DNA from: CAZNYN01 sp964422205
GTDB lineage: Bacteria > Synergistota > Synergistia > Synergistales > Synergistaceae
Direction of reading: 5' to 3'
Length of the DNA: 64,000 nt
Assembly: GCA_964422205.1 (NCBI GenBank)
Contig: CAYRAI010000001.1
Coordinates: 1-64,000, forward strand
Shown: positions 34,907-43,626 of the stretch, piece by piece
How positions within the stretch are numbered: position 1 is the first letter of the stretch
Layout of the letters: every line of letters starts with the position of its first letter
Made by a program: the position numbers and the translations under genes
Notes under the pieces: generated by a model
Told to the model about the DNA's origin: nothing
The model's input: the letters and a program-made list of their open reading frames with translations, nothing else
Databases searched by the model: none

Positions 34907-35143
34907 TTGCCGGAATTTTTAAAATCTGTCCCTGCGGTAAACCTCCAGGCCCTAGTGGCTCTTGCCTTTTTCGGAGTTTCGCTTTTGCTTGCAAGAATGG
35001 TTGTAAACATTCAATCCGGGAAGTGGCCCGGTACGCAGACTTTTGTAACATATTTAAGAGTTGTGCTCGGCTTTACTTTCGCCGCGTCAATAGGACTTGG
35101 AATCTATTGCTTTGCAGGCATAGATGTTCTTTTTAATAAATAG
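34907..35143 (+). CDS. Small two-helix membrane protein
   Basis: The 78-residue protein has two hydrophobic helices (LVALAFFGVSLLLARMVV and VVLGFTFAASIGLGIYCFAG) separated by a basic loop. It is not recognised. The TTG start at 34907 has AAAGGGTG (34891-34898) 8 nt upstream; ATG 34900 belongs to a different frame whose product is cysteine-rich nonsense by comparison. It lies 21 nt upstream of meaB and is probably cotranscribed. Confidence 0.65.
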   Translation: MPEFLKSVPAVNLQALVALAFFGVSLLLARMVVNIQSGKWPGTQTFVTYLRVVLGFTFAASIGLGIYCFAGIDVLFNK

Positions 35144-35164
35144 ACAAGGAGTGCTGATACAAAA

Positions 35165-36100
35165 ATGGAAACGTTACTAAACCGCGCCTTCTCGGGAGAT
35201 ATAAGAGCTATTGGACGTATTATAAGCCTAGTAGAGGCAGATGCTCCAAACGCTAAGGAGATAATGAAGCAAATATATCCCAAAACAGGAAAAGCTCAGG
35301 TAATAGGCGTTACCGGCAGCCCGGGAGCCGGTAAAAGCACATTTGTAGACAGACTTATCGCACAATTCAGAGCGGAAAACAAAAAAGTTGGAGTTATAGC
35401 CATAGACCCATCAAGTCCTTTTACGGGCGGAGCCATATTGGGAGACAGACTTCGCATGCAGAGCCACGCTCTGGAGGACGGAGTTTTTATAAGGAGCATG
35501 GGTTCACGCGGTAACTTGGGCGGAGTCAGCAGAGGAACGCATGAAGCTGCACTGGTACTCGATGCCTGCGGTTACGATGTGGTCATAATAGAAACTGTAG
35601 GAGTTGGCCAATCCGAGGTTGACATAATAAAAATAGCCGACACGGTCTGTCTTGTCCTTGTTCCAGGAATGGGCGACGATGTACAGATAATGAAAGCAGG
35701 AATAATGGAGATAGCGGACCTCTTTGTAGTCAACAAAGCTGACAGAGAGGGAGCTGACAAAGTTGCTGCAGACGTTCAAGTAATGCTTAAGATGCTCAGT
35801 GAAAGAGCTTGGATTCCGCCTGTCACTCTTGTATCCTCAAATAACAACACAGGCGTGGACACGGCAAAAGATATAATGAACCAACACTGGGAATACCTGC
35901 ATAATTCCGAAGAGGGAAAACGCCGCCGCTATTCGCAGCTTGAAATGGAAGTCGAGGCTATACTGAGAGAAGAAATTTCTTCCCTAGTAGAAAAAGCATG
36001 GGCTGAAAAAAGAGCAGAAGGAGTTCTGGACATGCTTGCAGAACGCAGGACAGACCCTTATACTCTTGCTGGCAACATAATATCAATGATAACGGCATAA
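35165..36100 (+). CDS. meaB: G-protein chaperone MeaB/ArgK
   Basis: This 311-residue P-loop GTPase of the SIMIBI class protects and reloads B12-dependent methylmalonyl-CoA mutase. Walker A is GVTGSPGAGKSTFVDRL (about residues 47-63), switch/G2 is DPSSPFTGGAILGDRLRM, Walker B-like DVVIIETVGVGQSEVDI, and G4 VVNKADREGADKV. The mutase genes are outside the window. AAGGAG precedes ATG 35165. Confidence 0.93.
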   Translation: METLLNRAFSGDIRAIGRIISLVEADAPNAKEIMKQIYPKTGKAQVIGVTGSPGAGKSTFVDRLIAQFRAENKKVGVIAIDPSSPFTGGAILGDRLRMQSHALEDGVFIRSMGSRGNLGGVSRGTHEAALVLDACGYDVVIIETVGVGQSEVDIIKIADTVCLVLVPGMGDDVQIMKAGIMEIADLFVVNKADREGADKVAADVQVMLKMLSERAWIPPVTLVSSNNNTGVDTAKDIMNQHWEYLHNSEEGKRRRYSQLEMEVEAILREEISSLVEKAWAEKRAEGVLDMLAERRTDPYTLAGNIISMITA

Positions 36101-36131
36101 TACGACATACATTTATCAGGGGGATTTTTAT

Positions 36132-37241
36132 ATGAAAATAGCACTTGGATCAGACCATGCGGGGTATTCTCTGAAAGAAGAGATAAAAGACCATCTTGGA
36201 AATAATGGATTCGAAATTATTGACTGCGGCACCTCATCAGGAGACTTAAGCGTAGATTACCCCGACTGGGGATTTAAAGCTGCCGAGTCTGTTGCCAACC
36301 ATAAAGCAGATCTTGGTATCCTGTTCTGCGGTACAGGAATAGGCATGAGCATAACAGCCAACAAAGTAAACGGAATAAGAGCGGCTCTCTGCCATGACCA
36401 TTTTACCGCAGAGATGAGCAGAAAACATAACAATGCCAATATTCTAGTGCTAGGCAGCAGAGTAACGGGCTTGGGACTGGCCAAAGATATCGTCGACACA
36501 TGGCTTTCCACCGAATTTGAGGGAGGACGCCATTCTTTCAGGCTGGACAAGATTTCAGACTACGAGCGCAACAACACGGAATCAAATGCAGCATACGCAT
36601 GCGGAGCTCTCGGAGGGCGCACTGTTGTGATAGATCACCCTCTTGTGCGTCACAAGCTCGGGCTTATGCGCAACAAAGAGACATCATCCAAGGACTTTAG
36701 AGATCTTGTACAAGAAGTAGCGGGACTCATGGTCTATGAAGTAACACGTCACCTCTCATTAGAAGAAATTGAAATTGAGACCCCGGTCTCAAAGACAAAC
36801 GTCTTTACTCTTTCCGGCAAAAAACTTGCAATAGTTCCTGTTCTCAGAGCGGGACTCGGAATGGTCGAAGGCATTCTGAAGCTGATTCCGAACGCTAAAG
36901 TGGGACATATCGGACTTTACAGAGATCCTGAAACACTTAAGCCTGTTGATTATTACTGCAAACTGCCCAAAGATATTTCCGAAAGAGATATTTTTGTCGT
37001 AGACCCAATGCTCGCCACAGGAGGTTCCGCGGCGGCGGCCGTCAGCCACATCAAAAATCTTGGAGGCAAGAGAATTTCACTTGTCTCACTGCTTGCGGCT
37101 CCTGAAGGCATAGCTGCGTTCCATCAGGAGCATCCTGATGTTGACATATACACTGCCGCAGTTGACAGCCACCTGAACGACCACGGATACATAGTTCCCG
37201 GTCTCGGCGACGCAGGCGACAGACTCTTCGGCACGAAATAA
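36132..37241 (+). CDS. RpiB-Upp fusion: ribose-5-P isomerase B + uracil phosphoribosyltransferase
   Basis: This single 369-residue ORF joins two complete enzymes. Residues 1-148 are RpiB: MKIALGSDHAGYSLKEEI, VDYPDWG, catalytic Cys66 in LGILFCGTGIGMSI, and SRKHNNANILVLGSRV. Residues about 163-369 are Upp: VIDHPLVRHKLGLMRNKETS, VPVLRAGLGMVEG, PRPP loop VDPMLATGGSAAAAV, and the closing DRLFGTK. RpiB interconverts ribulose- and ribose-5-phosphate; Upp makes UMP from uracil and PRPP. PRPP synthetase would link the two reactions. GGGGG lies 9 nt before ATG 36132. No stop or frameshift separates the halves. Confidence 0.93.
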   Translation: MKIALGSDHAGYSLKEEIKDHLGNNGFEIIDCGTSSGDLSVDYPDWGFKAAESVANHKADLGILFCGTGIGMSITANKVNGIRAALCHDHFTAEMSRKHNNANILVLGSRVTGLGLAKDIVDTWLSTEFEGGRHSFRLDKISDYERNNTESNAAYACGALGGRTVVIDHPLVRHKLGLMRNKETSSKDFRDLVQEVAGLMVYEVTRHLSLEEIEIETPVSKTNVFTLSGKKLAIVPVLRAGLGMVEGILKLIPNAKVGHIGLYRDPETLKPVDYYCKLPKDISERDIFVVDPMLATGGSAAAAVSHIKNLGGKRISLVSLLAAPEGIAAFHQEHPDVDIYTAAVDSHLNDHGYIVPGLGDAGDRLFGTK

Positions 37242-37264
37242 CATCCTTGTATCAGGGTGCTATG

Positions 37265-38158
37265 ATGCTCTCAATATATCTTTTCACCCTGGTCACATTC
37301 ATGTGGGGTCTTTTAGCTACGCCCGTATCAATAGGGCTGGCTCAAAAGTTTCGTCTGCTGGACAAGCCAGGAGGGAGAAAAAAACACAACAGCATAATGC
37401 CTAGAGGAGCTGGACTTGTCCTCTGGAGCGGATATTTGCTGTGGGCTCTCTTCACGGGAAATCCCGGGGTTGAAGTACCGTATATAGCTACAGGAGCGAC
37501 ATTTGTATTTATAATCGGATATGTTGATGATATGCATCCCCTGCCGCCTCTCTCAAGGCTCATTTTTCACCTTGCAGCGGCGGCATGGGTGATGTTTCCG
37601 CTCCCCATACCGTTATGGCAAAGAGCACTTTTCGTGATTTGGACTGCAGGGGTTACTAATGCTTATAACTTAATTGACGGAATGGATGGGCTTTGTCTCT
37701 CAATGACTCTGATAACGTCACTTACAGCTTCACTTTTTATAGGCAGCGGAATGTGGTTTCCTTTTACCGGACTTGTGTTCGGGGTACTGCTTTGGAATTT
37801 TCCGACTCCGCGCACCTTTCTGGGTGACGGAGGAAGCACTTTGCTTGGCTATATATGTGCGTCACATCTTGCTTGGGGGATGTTCCCCGAGATATTCGGC
37901 AAGGGGCTGGTCTCTTTATCTGTAATTCTTCTTCTGATAGGAGGAGTTCCTGTAATAGACACTCTTACCGCAATGACAAGAAGAATATTGCACAAAAAGT
38001 CACCTTTTTCCCCTGACAGAGGCCATGCACACCATAAGCTTCAAGACGCCGGATTATCAAAACCGGCAACTCTTGCCTTGATGTCAGCAGCGCATTTTGT
38101 GATAATAAGCTTAGGATTTAAGCTGATTGGCATAAACATAATAAATATTTTTAACTAA
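37265..38158 (+). CDS. WecA/TagO-like undecaprenyl-P GlcNAc-1-P transferase
   Basis: This 297-residue polytopic inner-membrane enzyme of the MraY/WecA family attaches a sugar-1-phosphate to undecaprenyl phosphate, initiating surface glycan synthesis. Motifs are GYVDDMHPLPPLSRL (DD Mg site), TNAYNLIDGMDGL, TFLGDGGSTLLGY, and the cytoplasmic SPFSPDRGHAHHKL (HxxH/R loop) typical of WecA/TagO rather than MraY. ATG 37265 is chosen since AGGGTG (37254-37259) is 5 nt upstream; ATG 37262 also fits. It is followed by wecB, which supports a shared surface-polymer pathway. Confidence 0.9.
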   Translation: MLSIYLFTLVTFMWGLLATPVSIGLAQKFRLLDKPGGRKKHNSIMPRGAGLVLWSGYLLWALFTGNPGVEVPYIATGATFVFIIGYVDDMHPLPPLSRLIFHLAAAAWVMFPLPIPLWQRALFVIWTAGVTNAYNLIDGMDGLCLSMTLITSLTASLFIGSGMWFPFTGLVFGVLLWNFPTPRTFLGDGGSTLLGYICASHLAWGMFPEIFGKGLVSLSVILLLIGGVPVIDTLTAMTRRILHKKSPFSPDRGHAHHKLQDAGLSKPATLALMSAAHFVIISLGFKLIGINIINIFN

Positions 38159-38177
38159 AACCGATGGAGGCACTCTT

Positions 38178-39302
38178 ATGAACAAAAAAACTGTGGTCTG
38201 CGTTGTTGGTACACGCCCTGAAGCTATCAAGATGGCTCCTGTGATAATTGCATTGCGCGATCAGAATTTTTTTGACGTAAAAATACTTGCGACCGGTCAG
38301 CATGCGGCAATGCTTGACCAAGCGCTAGGATATTTTGGTCTGACTGCGGACGTTAACCTTCATATTATGAAAGCTATGCAGTCTCTTGACCACATTACAT
38401 CATCTGTTCTTACCGGGGCAGGGGAGTATTTCGATGCAGTTAAGCCTGCCGCCGTACTCGTTCACGGAGACACAACAACAACATTTGCAGCGGCTCTGGC
38501 AGCCTTTTACCGTGCCATTCCCGTAGGTCACGTCGAGGCTGGCCTGCGCAGCGGCAACATGAGACTGCCTTTCCCTGAAGAAATGAACAGAGTCTTGGCT
38601 GACAGGATAACAACTTGGAGCTTTCCTCCAACACCTCTCGCTGAAAACAATCTTTTGAAAGAGGGAACTTCGAAGGGACAGATATTTGTCACAGGCAATA
38701 CTGTTATCGATGCTCTTTTTTATACGGTGAACAAGACAAAGAGGCCTAACCTTCCTGAATTTGAAAAACTGCCAGACAACGCTCAATTTTTGCTTGTGAC
38801 GGCACACAGAAGAGAGTCATGGGGAAAGCCTCTTGAGGACATATGCTCGGCTCTCACAAAGATGCTTGATAAATACCCCAAACTGTGGATGATTATCCCC
38901 ATGCACAAGAACCCTGCCGTAAGAGAGATAATACAAAAACATCTCAGCAGCAGGAATAATGTCATACTTTGTGACCCACTTGATTATCCTGATTTTGTCT
39001 GGGCTATGAACTCGTCGCTTTTCATACTCAGCGACAGCGGCGGAGTTCAGGAAGAAGCGTCTGCTATAAAAAAGCCGGTCCTTATTTTAAGGGATGTTAC
39101 GGAACGGCCCGAGGCTGTGGAACGGGGCAGCGGTATTCTTGTCGGAGTATCGGAAGAAAAAATATTACGCAGTGCTTATGATTTGCTTGATAATAGTGAG
39201 AGTTTAAAGGCAATAGAGACAAAATGCATGGATCAGCCATTTGGAGACGGCAAGGCATCTATTAGAATAGCTGAGATACTGAAAGAACATTTTGATAGAT
39301 AG
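38178..39302 (+). CDS. wecB: UDP-N-acetylglucosamine 2-epimerase (non-hydrolysing)
   Basis: This 374-residue GT-B-fold enzyme interconverts UDP-GlcNAc and UDP-ManNAc. Motifs are VVGTRPEAIKMAPVI (N-terminal), VHGDTTTTFAAALAAFY, VGHVEAGLRSGNM...PFPEEMNR, VTAHRRESWG, and SDSGGVQEEASAIKKPVLIL (UDP site), in order and at full length. The product would feed surface glycan or teichuronic-like polymers with the preceding WecA-like enzyme. GATGGAGG precedes ATG 38178. Confidence 0.96.
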   Translation: MNKKTVVCVVGTRPEAIKMAPVIIALRDQNFFDVKILATGQHAAMLDQALGYFGLTADVNLHIMKAMQSLDHITSSVLTGAGEYFDAVKPAAVLVHGDTTTTFAAALAAFYRAIPVGHVEAGLRSGNMRLPFPEEMNRVLADRITTWSFPPTPLAENNLLKEGTSKGQIFVTGNTVIDALFYTVNKTKRPNLPEFEKLPDNAQFLLVTAHRRESWGKPLEDICSALTKMLDKYPKLWMIIPMHKNPAVREIIQKHLSSRNNVILCDPLDYPDFVWAMNSSLFILSDSGGVQEEASAIKKPVLILRDVTERPEAVERGSGILVGVSEEKILRSAYDLLDNSESLKAIETKCMDQPFGDGKASIRIAEILKEHFDR

Positions 39303-39338
39303 ACATCCGCTCACTGATAAAGACTGGAGTGAAAGCAA

Positions 39339-40595
39339 TTGCAGGACAAGATGCTGATTCGAGGCGGTAAACAATTAAATGGCACCGTCAATGTACAGGG
39401 GGCTAAGAATGCCGCTCTGCCGGCTATGGCTGCTTCGATACTGCTCAAAGGACAGACACTGGTGTTGGAAAAAGTTCCGGATCTGTACGACATACAGACA
39501 ATGTCTGACCTACTGACAAGTCTGGGAGCAAAGGTAACGTTTAAAAGTAATGTCATGACAATACAGGTACCTGAAGAGCTGACATCCGAAACGCCAACGG
39601 ATCTTGTAAGAAAGATGAGAGCTTCGTCTCTTGTTTTGGGGCCTTTGGTGGCACGCTGCGGCAATGCAGTCCTTCCTCTGCCCGGAGGATGTGTATTAGG
39701 CAGCCGTCCTATAGATTTCCACCTCAAGGGTTTAACAAAAATGGGGGCATCTATAGATTTAAATCACGGTTCCGTATATGCCACGGCATCAAGGCTTAAG
39801 GGAACTAAGATTACCTTAGATTTTCCATCGGTCGGAGCCACAGAAAATTTAATGATGGCAGCGACTCTTGCGGACGGAATCACATATATAGAAAATGCGG
39901 CTCAGGAACCTGAAATTGTTAACCTTGCAGATATACTGAGACTTATGGGAGCTCAGATAAAGGGAGACGGAACACAGGTTATCAGAATTATAGGACAAGA
40001 TGCACTTCACTCGGCACAAGGTGAAATCATTGCGGACAGGATAGAAGCAGCTACATATCTTATAGCAGGCGTAATAACAAAGGGCAGTGTAACAGTAAAG
40101 GGAATCGATGCATCCTTTATGGAGGCAATTCTCAATAAACTTACAGAGACCGGCATAGTCATAGATATATTTAATGACGAGATTACAGCAAAATATGACG
40201 GCGTGCTTAAAGGAATTTCCGTTAAAACAATGCCATACCCTGGATTCCCAACTGACACACAGCCTCAGCTCATGGCTGCTCTGACACTGGCTCAGGGGAC
40301 AAGTGTCATACACGAAAGTGTTTTTGATTCAAGACTGCTTCACATAGATGAATTCAAGAAAATGGGAGCAAAAATTGAAGTTCAGGACAGCACCGCAATA
40401 ATAACGGGAGTCCAGAAACTTAATGCCGCTGTTGTAAAATCGTCGAACCTCAGAGCTGGAGCCGCTTTGATATTAATGGGACTTGCGGCGGAAGATACAA
40501 CCACGGTATGTGACCTCCAGCACGTATGGAGAGGATATGAAAACCTTGCGCAAAAGATGCGCTCACTCGGCGCAGACATCGAACTGACCGATTAA
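39339..40595 (+). CDS. murA: UDP-N-acetylglucosamine 1-carboxyvinyltransferase
   Basis: This 418-residue enzyme catalyses the first committed step of peptidoglycan synthesis (UDP-GlcNAc + PEP). Catalytic Cys118 lies in LPLPGGCVLGSRPIDFHLKG, the fosfomycin target loop. N-terminal GAKNAALPAMAASIL and C-terminal AGAALILMGLAAE are as in the family. The start codon is TTG 39339, with GGAGTG (39326-39331) 7 nt upstream. Confidence 0.97.
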   Translation: MQDKMLIRGGKQLNGTVNVQGAKNAALPAMAASILLKGQTLVLEKVPDLYDIQTMSDLLTSLGAKVTFKSNVMTIQVPEELTSETPTDLVRKMRASSLVLGPLVARCGNAVLPLPGGCVLGSRPIDFHLKGLTKMGASIDLNHGSVYATASRLKGTKITLDFPSVGATENLMMAATLADGITYIENAAQEPEIVNLADILRLMGAQIKGDGTQVIRIIGQDALHSAQGEIIADRIEAATYLIAGVITKGSVTVKGIDASFMEAILNKLTETGIVIDIFNDEITAKYDGVLKGISVKTMPYPGFPTDTQPQLMAALTLAQGTSVIHESVFDSRLLHIDEFKKMGAKIEVQDSTAIITGVQKLNAAVVKSSNLRAGAALILMGLAAEDTTTVCDLQHVWRGYENLAQKMRSLGADIELTD

Positions 40596-40614
40596 ACGCA
40601 AGGGGAGTGTATAG

Positions 40615-41457
40615 ATGACAGAAAGTACATCCGAAGCCCTTTCTAAGGTAAAAACATACGCTTTTATTGGCTCTGCCGGTACTGGAAAAAGCCAAAGGGC
40701 TCAGCTTGTTGCGTCCCTTCTAAATGCTGATTACATCATAGACGACGGGCTTGTCATACACAAGGGCAGTATAATATGCGGCAAAAGCGCGAAATCCGAA
40801 AGGAATCAGGTAAGCGCGATAAGAAGAGCATTGTTTGAATTTGACGACCACAGAAACGAAGTCGTTGCTTTCTTCGCTAAAACAGCACCTTGCTCTCTTA
40901 TGATTATTGCTACTTCCGACAACATGGCAATGAGGATAATAAAAAAGCTAGGACTCAACCAGCCTTCAAGAATCATCACAATTGAAGAAGTTGCCACTCC
41001 TCAGGAAATAGCGAAGGCACGCAGGGAGAGATTCAGCAAGGGGCAGCACGTTATTCCCGTATCTCACGTGCTAGTCAGAAAAAACTTTGCCGGAAAACTT
41101 GTAGGACAGCTAAGAATCTTTTGGAAGTCAAAAGACAAGAGCGAAGGAGAGAAAACCATTGTAAGACCTCCTTTCAGCTTTTACGGCGAGGTTCACATAG
41201 AACCCGAGGCTATAGAGCAGCTTGTGACTTTCATTGCGACAAGAACCAATCAAGTCGCAAAAGTGACAGAGGTTTCTGTAAAGCCAGAAGAAGAGGGACG
41301 CCTTTCCATAGAGATAAAAATAACTGTCACGCTTGGCGACAAACCATTTATAAAGCTTGCTGCTTCCGTAAAGGAGAGGATAGCTCTAAGCGTAAGTTAT
41401 TTTACCGGCCTTGATGTTAAGAATGTGGATGTAATAATATCGGAGGTACTTATATGA
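40615..41457 (+). CDS. P-loop NTPase fused to an Asp23/Gls24-like domain
   Basis: The 280-residue protein has a Walker A AFIGSAGTGKSQRAQLVA (about residues 16-33), leading an ATP-binding domain of ~150 residues. A C-terminal ~85-residue segment, from FYGEVHIEPEAIEQLVTFIA to DVKNVDVIISEV, has the beta-alpha-beta pattern of the Asp23/Gls24 alkaline-shock family (IAPEVLE.IAG...V.G......V.V.V). Function is unknown. It lies between murA and udg, overlapping udg by ATGA, so it may link envelope status to an ATP-dependent process. AAGGGGAG precedes ATG 40615. Confidence 0.75.
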   Translation: MTESTSEALSKVKTYAFIGSAGTGKSQRAQLVASLLNADYIIDDGLVIHKGSIICGKSAKSERNQVSAIRRALFEFDDHRNEVVAFFAKTAPCSLMIIATSDNMAMRIIKKLGLNQPSRIITIEEVATPQEIAKARRERFSKGQHVIPVSHVLVRKNFAGKLVGQLRIFWKSKDKSEGEKTIVRPPFSFYGEVHIEPEAIEQLVTFIATRTNQVAKVTEVSVKPEEEGRLSIEIKITVTLGDKPFIKLAASVKERIALSVSYFTGLDVKNVDVIISEVLI

Positions 41458-42119
41458 CATCGGAATCAAAAACACTAATAAATCTTTCCCCCGAAGAACG
41501 AGAACAGACAAGAAATGTGCTGTGGGAGCACACTAAAGCCAATACTCTTGCCTGCCGCAGCTGTAACCTTGCTCTGACAAGGAGCAACGTAGTATTCGGC
41601 GATGGGAATCCTCACAGCAAACTTCTCTTTATAGGCGAAGGGCCCGGAGCCGATGAAGACTCTCAGGGTCTTCCTTTTGTCGGAAGAGCGGGTCAGCTTC
41701 TGACACAGATACTCACAGCTGCAGGTATAAGCAGGAAAGATGTCTATATCACAAATATTGTAAAGTGCAGACCGCCGGAAAACAGAGTTCCCACCCCGGA
41801 AGAGATGGTAATATGTGACCAGCATCTGCAAACTCAGATAATGCTGATTAACCCGGCTCTTATAGTGTTGCTCGGGAACACTCCAACAAGGTGGATACTG
41901 AAAACAGGTGAAGGAATAACAAAAATACGAGGCAAATGGTTTGAATGGAAGGGCATTGCCGTAATGCCAATGTTTCACCCGAGCTATCTTTTGAGGAACG
42001 CCTCATCCAAAGAAGGAAGCCCAAAGCACCTCACATGGATTGACATACAGGAAGTCAAGAGACAGTGGACGTCTGTCATTGAGAGCGGAAAGACTACAGA
42101 TGACATCAAATTCGGATAA
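41454..42119 (+). CDS. Uracil-DNA glycosylase, family 4
   Basis: This 221-residue Fe-S glycosylase removes uracil from DNA. The motif A region GEGPGADEDSQGLPFVGRAG (residues 61-80) carries the catalytic Glu/Asp variation of family 4, and HPSYLLR is motif B. Four cluster cysteines are present: C34 and C37 (ACRSC), C105 (VKCRPP) and C121 (VICDQH). It overlaps the preceding gene (ATGA) and uppS. Confidence 0.93.
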   Translation: MTSESKTLINLSPEEREQTRNVLWEHTKANTLACRSCNLALTRSNVVFGDGNPHSKLLFIGEGPGADEDSQGLPFVGRAGQLLTQILTAAGISRKDVYITNIVKCRPPENRVPTPEEMVICDQHLQTQIMLINPALIVLLGNTPTRWILKTGEGITKIRGKWFEWKGIAVMPMFHPSYLLRNASSKEGSPKHLTWIDIQEVKRQWTSVIESGKTTDDIKFG

Positions 42120-42804
42120 GAGTGAAAAAAGGATATCGCACGTTGGCATTGTGATGGACGGTAACGGAAGATGGGCAAAATCACGCAGTCTTCCGCGCAT
42201 AATGGGTCATCACGAGGGAGTCAAAGCTGTGGAGAGAATAGTAAGGGCAGCCAATGACATGTCGCTGCCATATCTTTCGATATATGCCTTTTCTACTGAA
42301 AACTGGAAACGTCCTAAGGGCGAGGTTCTCGGCCTCATGGGTCTTTTTCGCTATTATATGAAGTCAAAAGTTGATGCCCTGTGCAAAGAGAATACGCGTA
42401 TACGCTTTGCCGGATCAATAGAAGCTCTGCCAAAAGATATATGTGAAATTCTTAAAGATGCGGAAGAAAAAACTGAAAATAACACGGGCACACAGCTGAT
42501 AGTTTGCATGAATTATGGAGGCAGACAGGAAATTGTTGATGCCTTCAATAAAGCGGCGGCTGCCGGAGAAAAAAATATTACGGAAGATACCGTAAGAAAA
42601 TATCTCTACCTGCCCGACGTTCCCGACCCCGACTTGCTCATACGCACAAGCGGCGAGCTTAGAATGAGCAATTTCTGGCTATGGCAGGGAGCATACAGCG
42701 AATATTATTTTACGGATAAATATTGGCCGGAATTCGGCAAGAACGATCTTGAAGAAGCTATTTCAGACTATTACGGGAGGGACAGGCGCTATGGCAAAGC
42801 TTAA
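42100..42804 (+). CDS. uppS: Undecaprenyl diphosphate synthase
   Basis: This 234-residue cis-prenyltransferase elongates FPP with IPP to make the C55 lipid carrier. Motifs are VGIVMDGNGRWAKSR (catalytic Asp and pyrophosphate loop), GHHEGVKAVERIV, AFSTENWKRP, and PDLLIRTSGELRMSNFWLWQ followed by YSEYYF. ATG 42100 lies inside the end of udg; GGAAAG is a weak ribosome site 7 nt away. It is the first of uppS-cdsA-dxr-rseP-ispG. Confidence 0.97.
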   Translation: MTSNSDKSEKRISHVGIVMDGNGRWAKSRSLPRIMGHHEGVKAVERIVRAANDMSLPYLSIYAFSTENWKRPKGEVLGLMGLFRYYMKSKVDALCKENTRIRFAGSIEALPKDICEILKDAEEKTENNTGTQLIVCMNYGGRQEIVDAFNKAAAAGEKNITEDTVRKYLYLPDVPDPDLLIRTSGELRMSNFWLWQGAYSEYYFTDKYWPEFGKNDLEEAISDYYGRDRRYGKA

Positions 42805-43621
42805 AGATCTTTTATCGTCAAGTCCGGATCTATCGCTTCGCACATTCAGCAGTGTTTTTATAGTTGTTGCTGTCATAGGCGGAATAACGGTAGGCGGAAC
42901 TGTTTGGAACACAATTGTTTTTCTTATAGCAATGATGTCTTTGTGGGAGTTCTACAAGCTTCTTGCAACAAAGCATGATATTTCCCCATGGCTCATAATG
43001 GCCTCCGGTGCATTTATTCTTATAGGTGCAGCTCTTAATATGACTCTTACTGCAATACTATGCACAATATCATCTATCCTATTTGTCACGCTCTTTCTTG
43101 AAGTGGTAAGAAGGCAAGTATCAGGAGAAAGCTTCGCACTGCAGAACATGGGAGCGACAATAGCAGGCATAGCTTATGTCATTCTGCCCTGGTCATTTAT
43201 GATAATAATACGCACAAGAGAACTGGGTGCCCTATTTTTGATAACCCTTTTCTTCTGCACTTGGTCGTGTGATGTAGCAGCATATTTTGTGGGAAGCAAC
43301 TTGGGCAAAAATCTCCTCTGTTCAAAAGTCAGCCCCAAAAAAACATGGGAAGGCTTTTTTGGCGGAGCAGCGGCAAGTTTCCTCTGCGGCGGAGTATTAG
43401 CTCTCTTTTTCTCATTTCCTCCTCTTCCATTGCTTCTTATGGGGCTGCTCTGCGGAGTGGCTGGACAGCTCGGCGATTTGGGTGAGTCTGTACTAAAGCG
43501 TGAAGCCGGAGTAAAGGACACAGGCTCTATAATTCCCGGACACGGCGGTCTTCTTGACAGGTTTGACAGTATTCTTGTCAACGCCACTTTGGCATTCGCT
43601 ATCTTTGAAATCATAGGATAA
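42791..43621 (+). CDS. cdsA: Phosphatidate cytidylyltransferase
   Basis: This 276-residue integral membrane enzyme makes CDP-diacylglycerol for phospholipids. There are about eight hydrophobic helices and the CdsA signature, split as SPKKTWEGFFGGAAAS, then LKREAGVKDTGSIIPGHGG and LLDRFDS. GGGAGGG (42775-42781) lies before ATG 42791; it overlaps uppS by 14 nt. Confidence 0.95.
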   Translation: MAKLKDLLSSSPDLSLRTFSSVFIVVAVIGGITVGGTVWNTIVFLIAMMSLWEFYKLLATKHDISPWLIMASGAFILIGAALNMTLTAILCTISSILFVTLFLEVVRRQVSGESFALQNMGATIAGIAYVILPWSFMIIIRTRELGALFLITLFFCTWSCDVAAYFVGSNLGKNLLCSKVSPKKTWEGFFGGAAASFLCGGVLALFFSFPPLPLLLMGLLCGVAGQLGDLGESVLKREAGVKDTGSIIPGHGGLLDRFDSILVNATLAFAIFEIIG

Positions 43622-43626
43622 GCACA

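Noticed and set aside
34900..35136. Alternative 78-codon ORF starting at ATG 34900
   Set aside because: It overlaps the TTG-started membrane-protein frame; its product lacks hydrophobic or domain structure and its start is badly spaced from the ribosome site.
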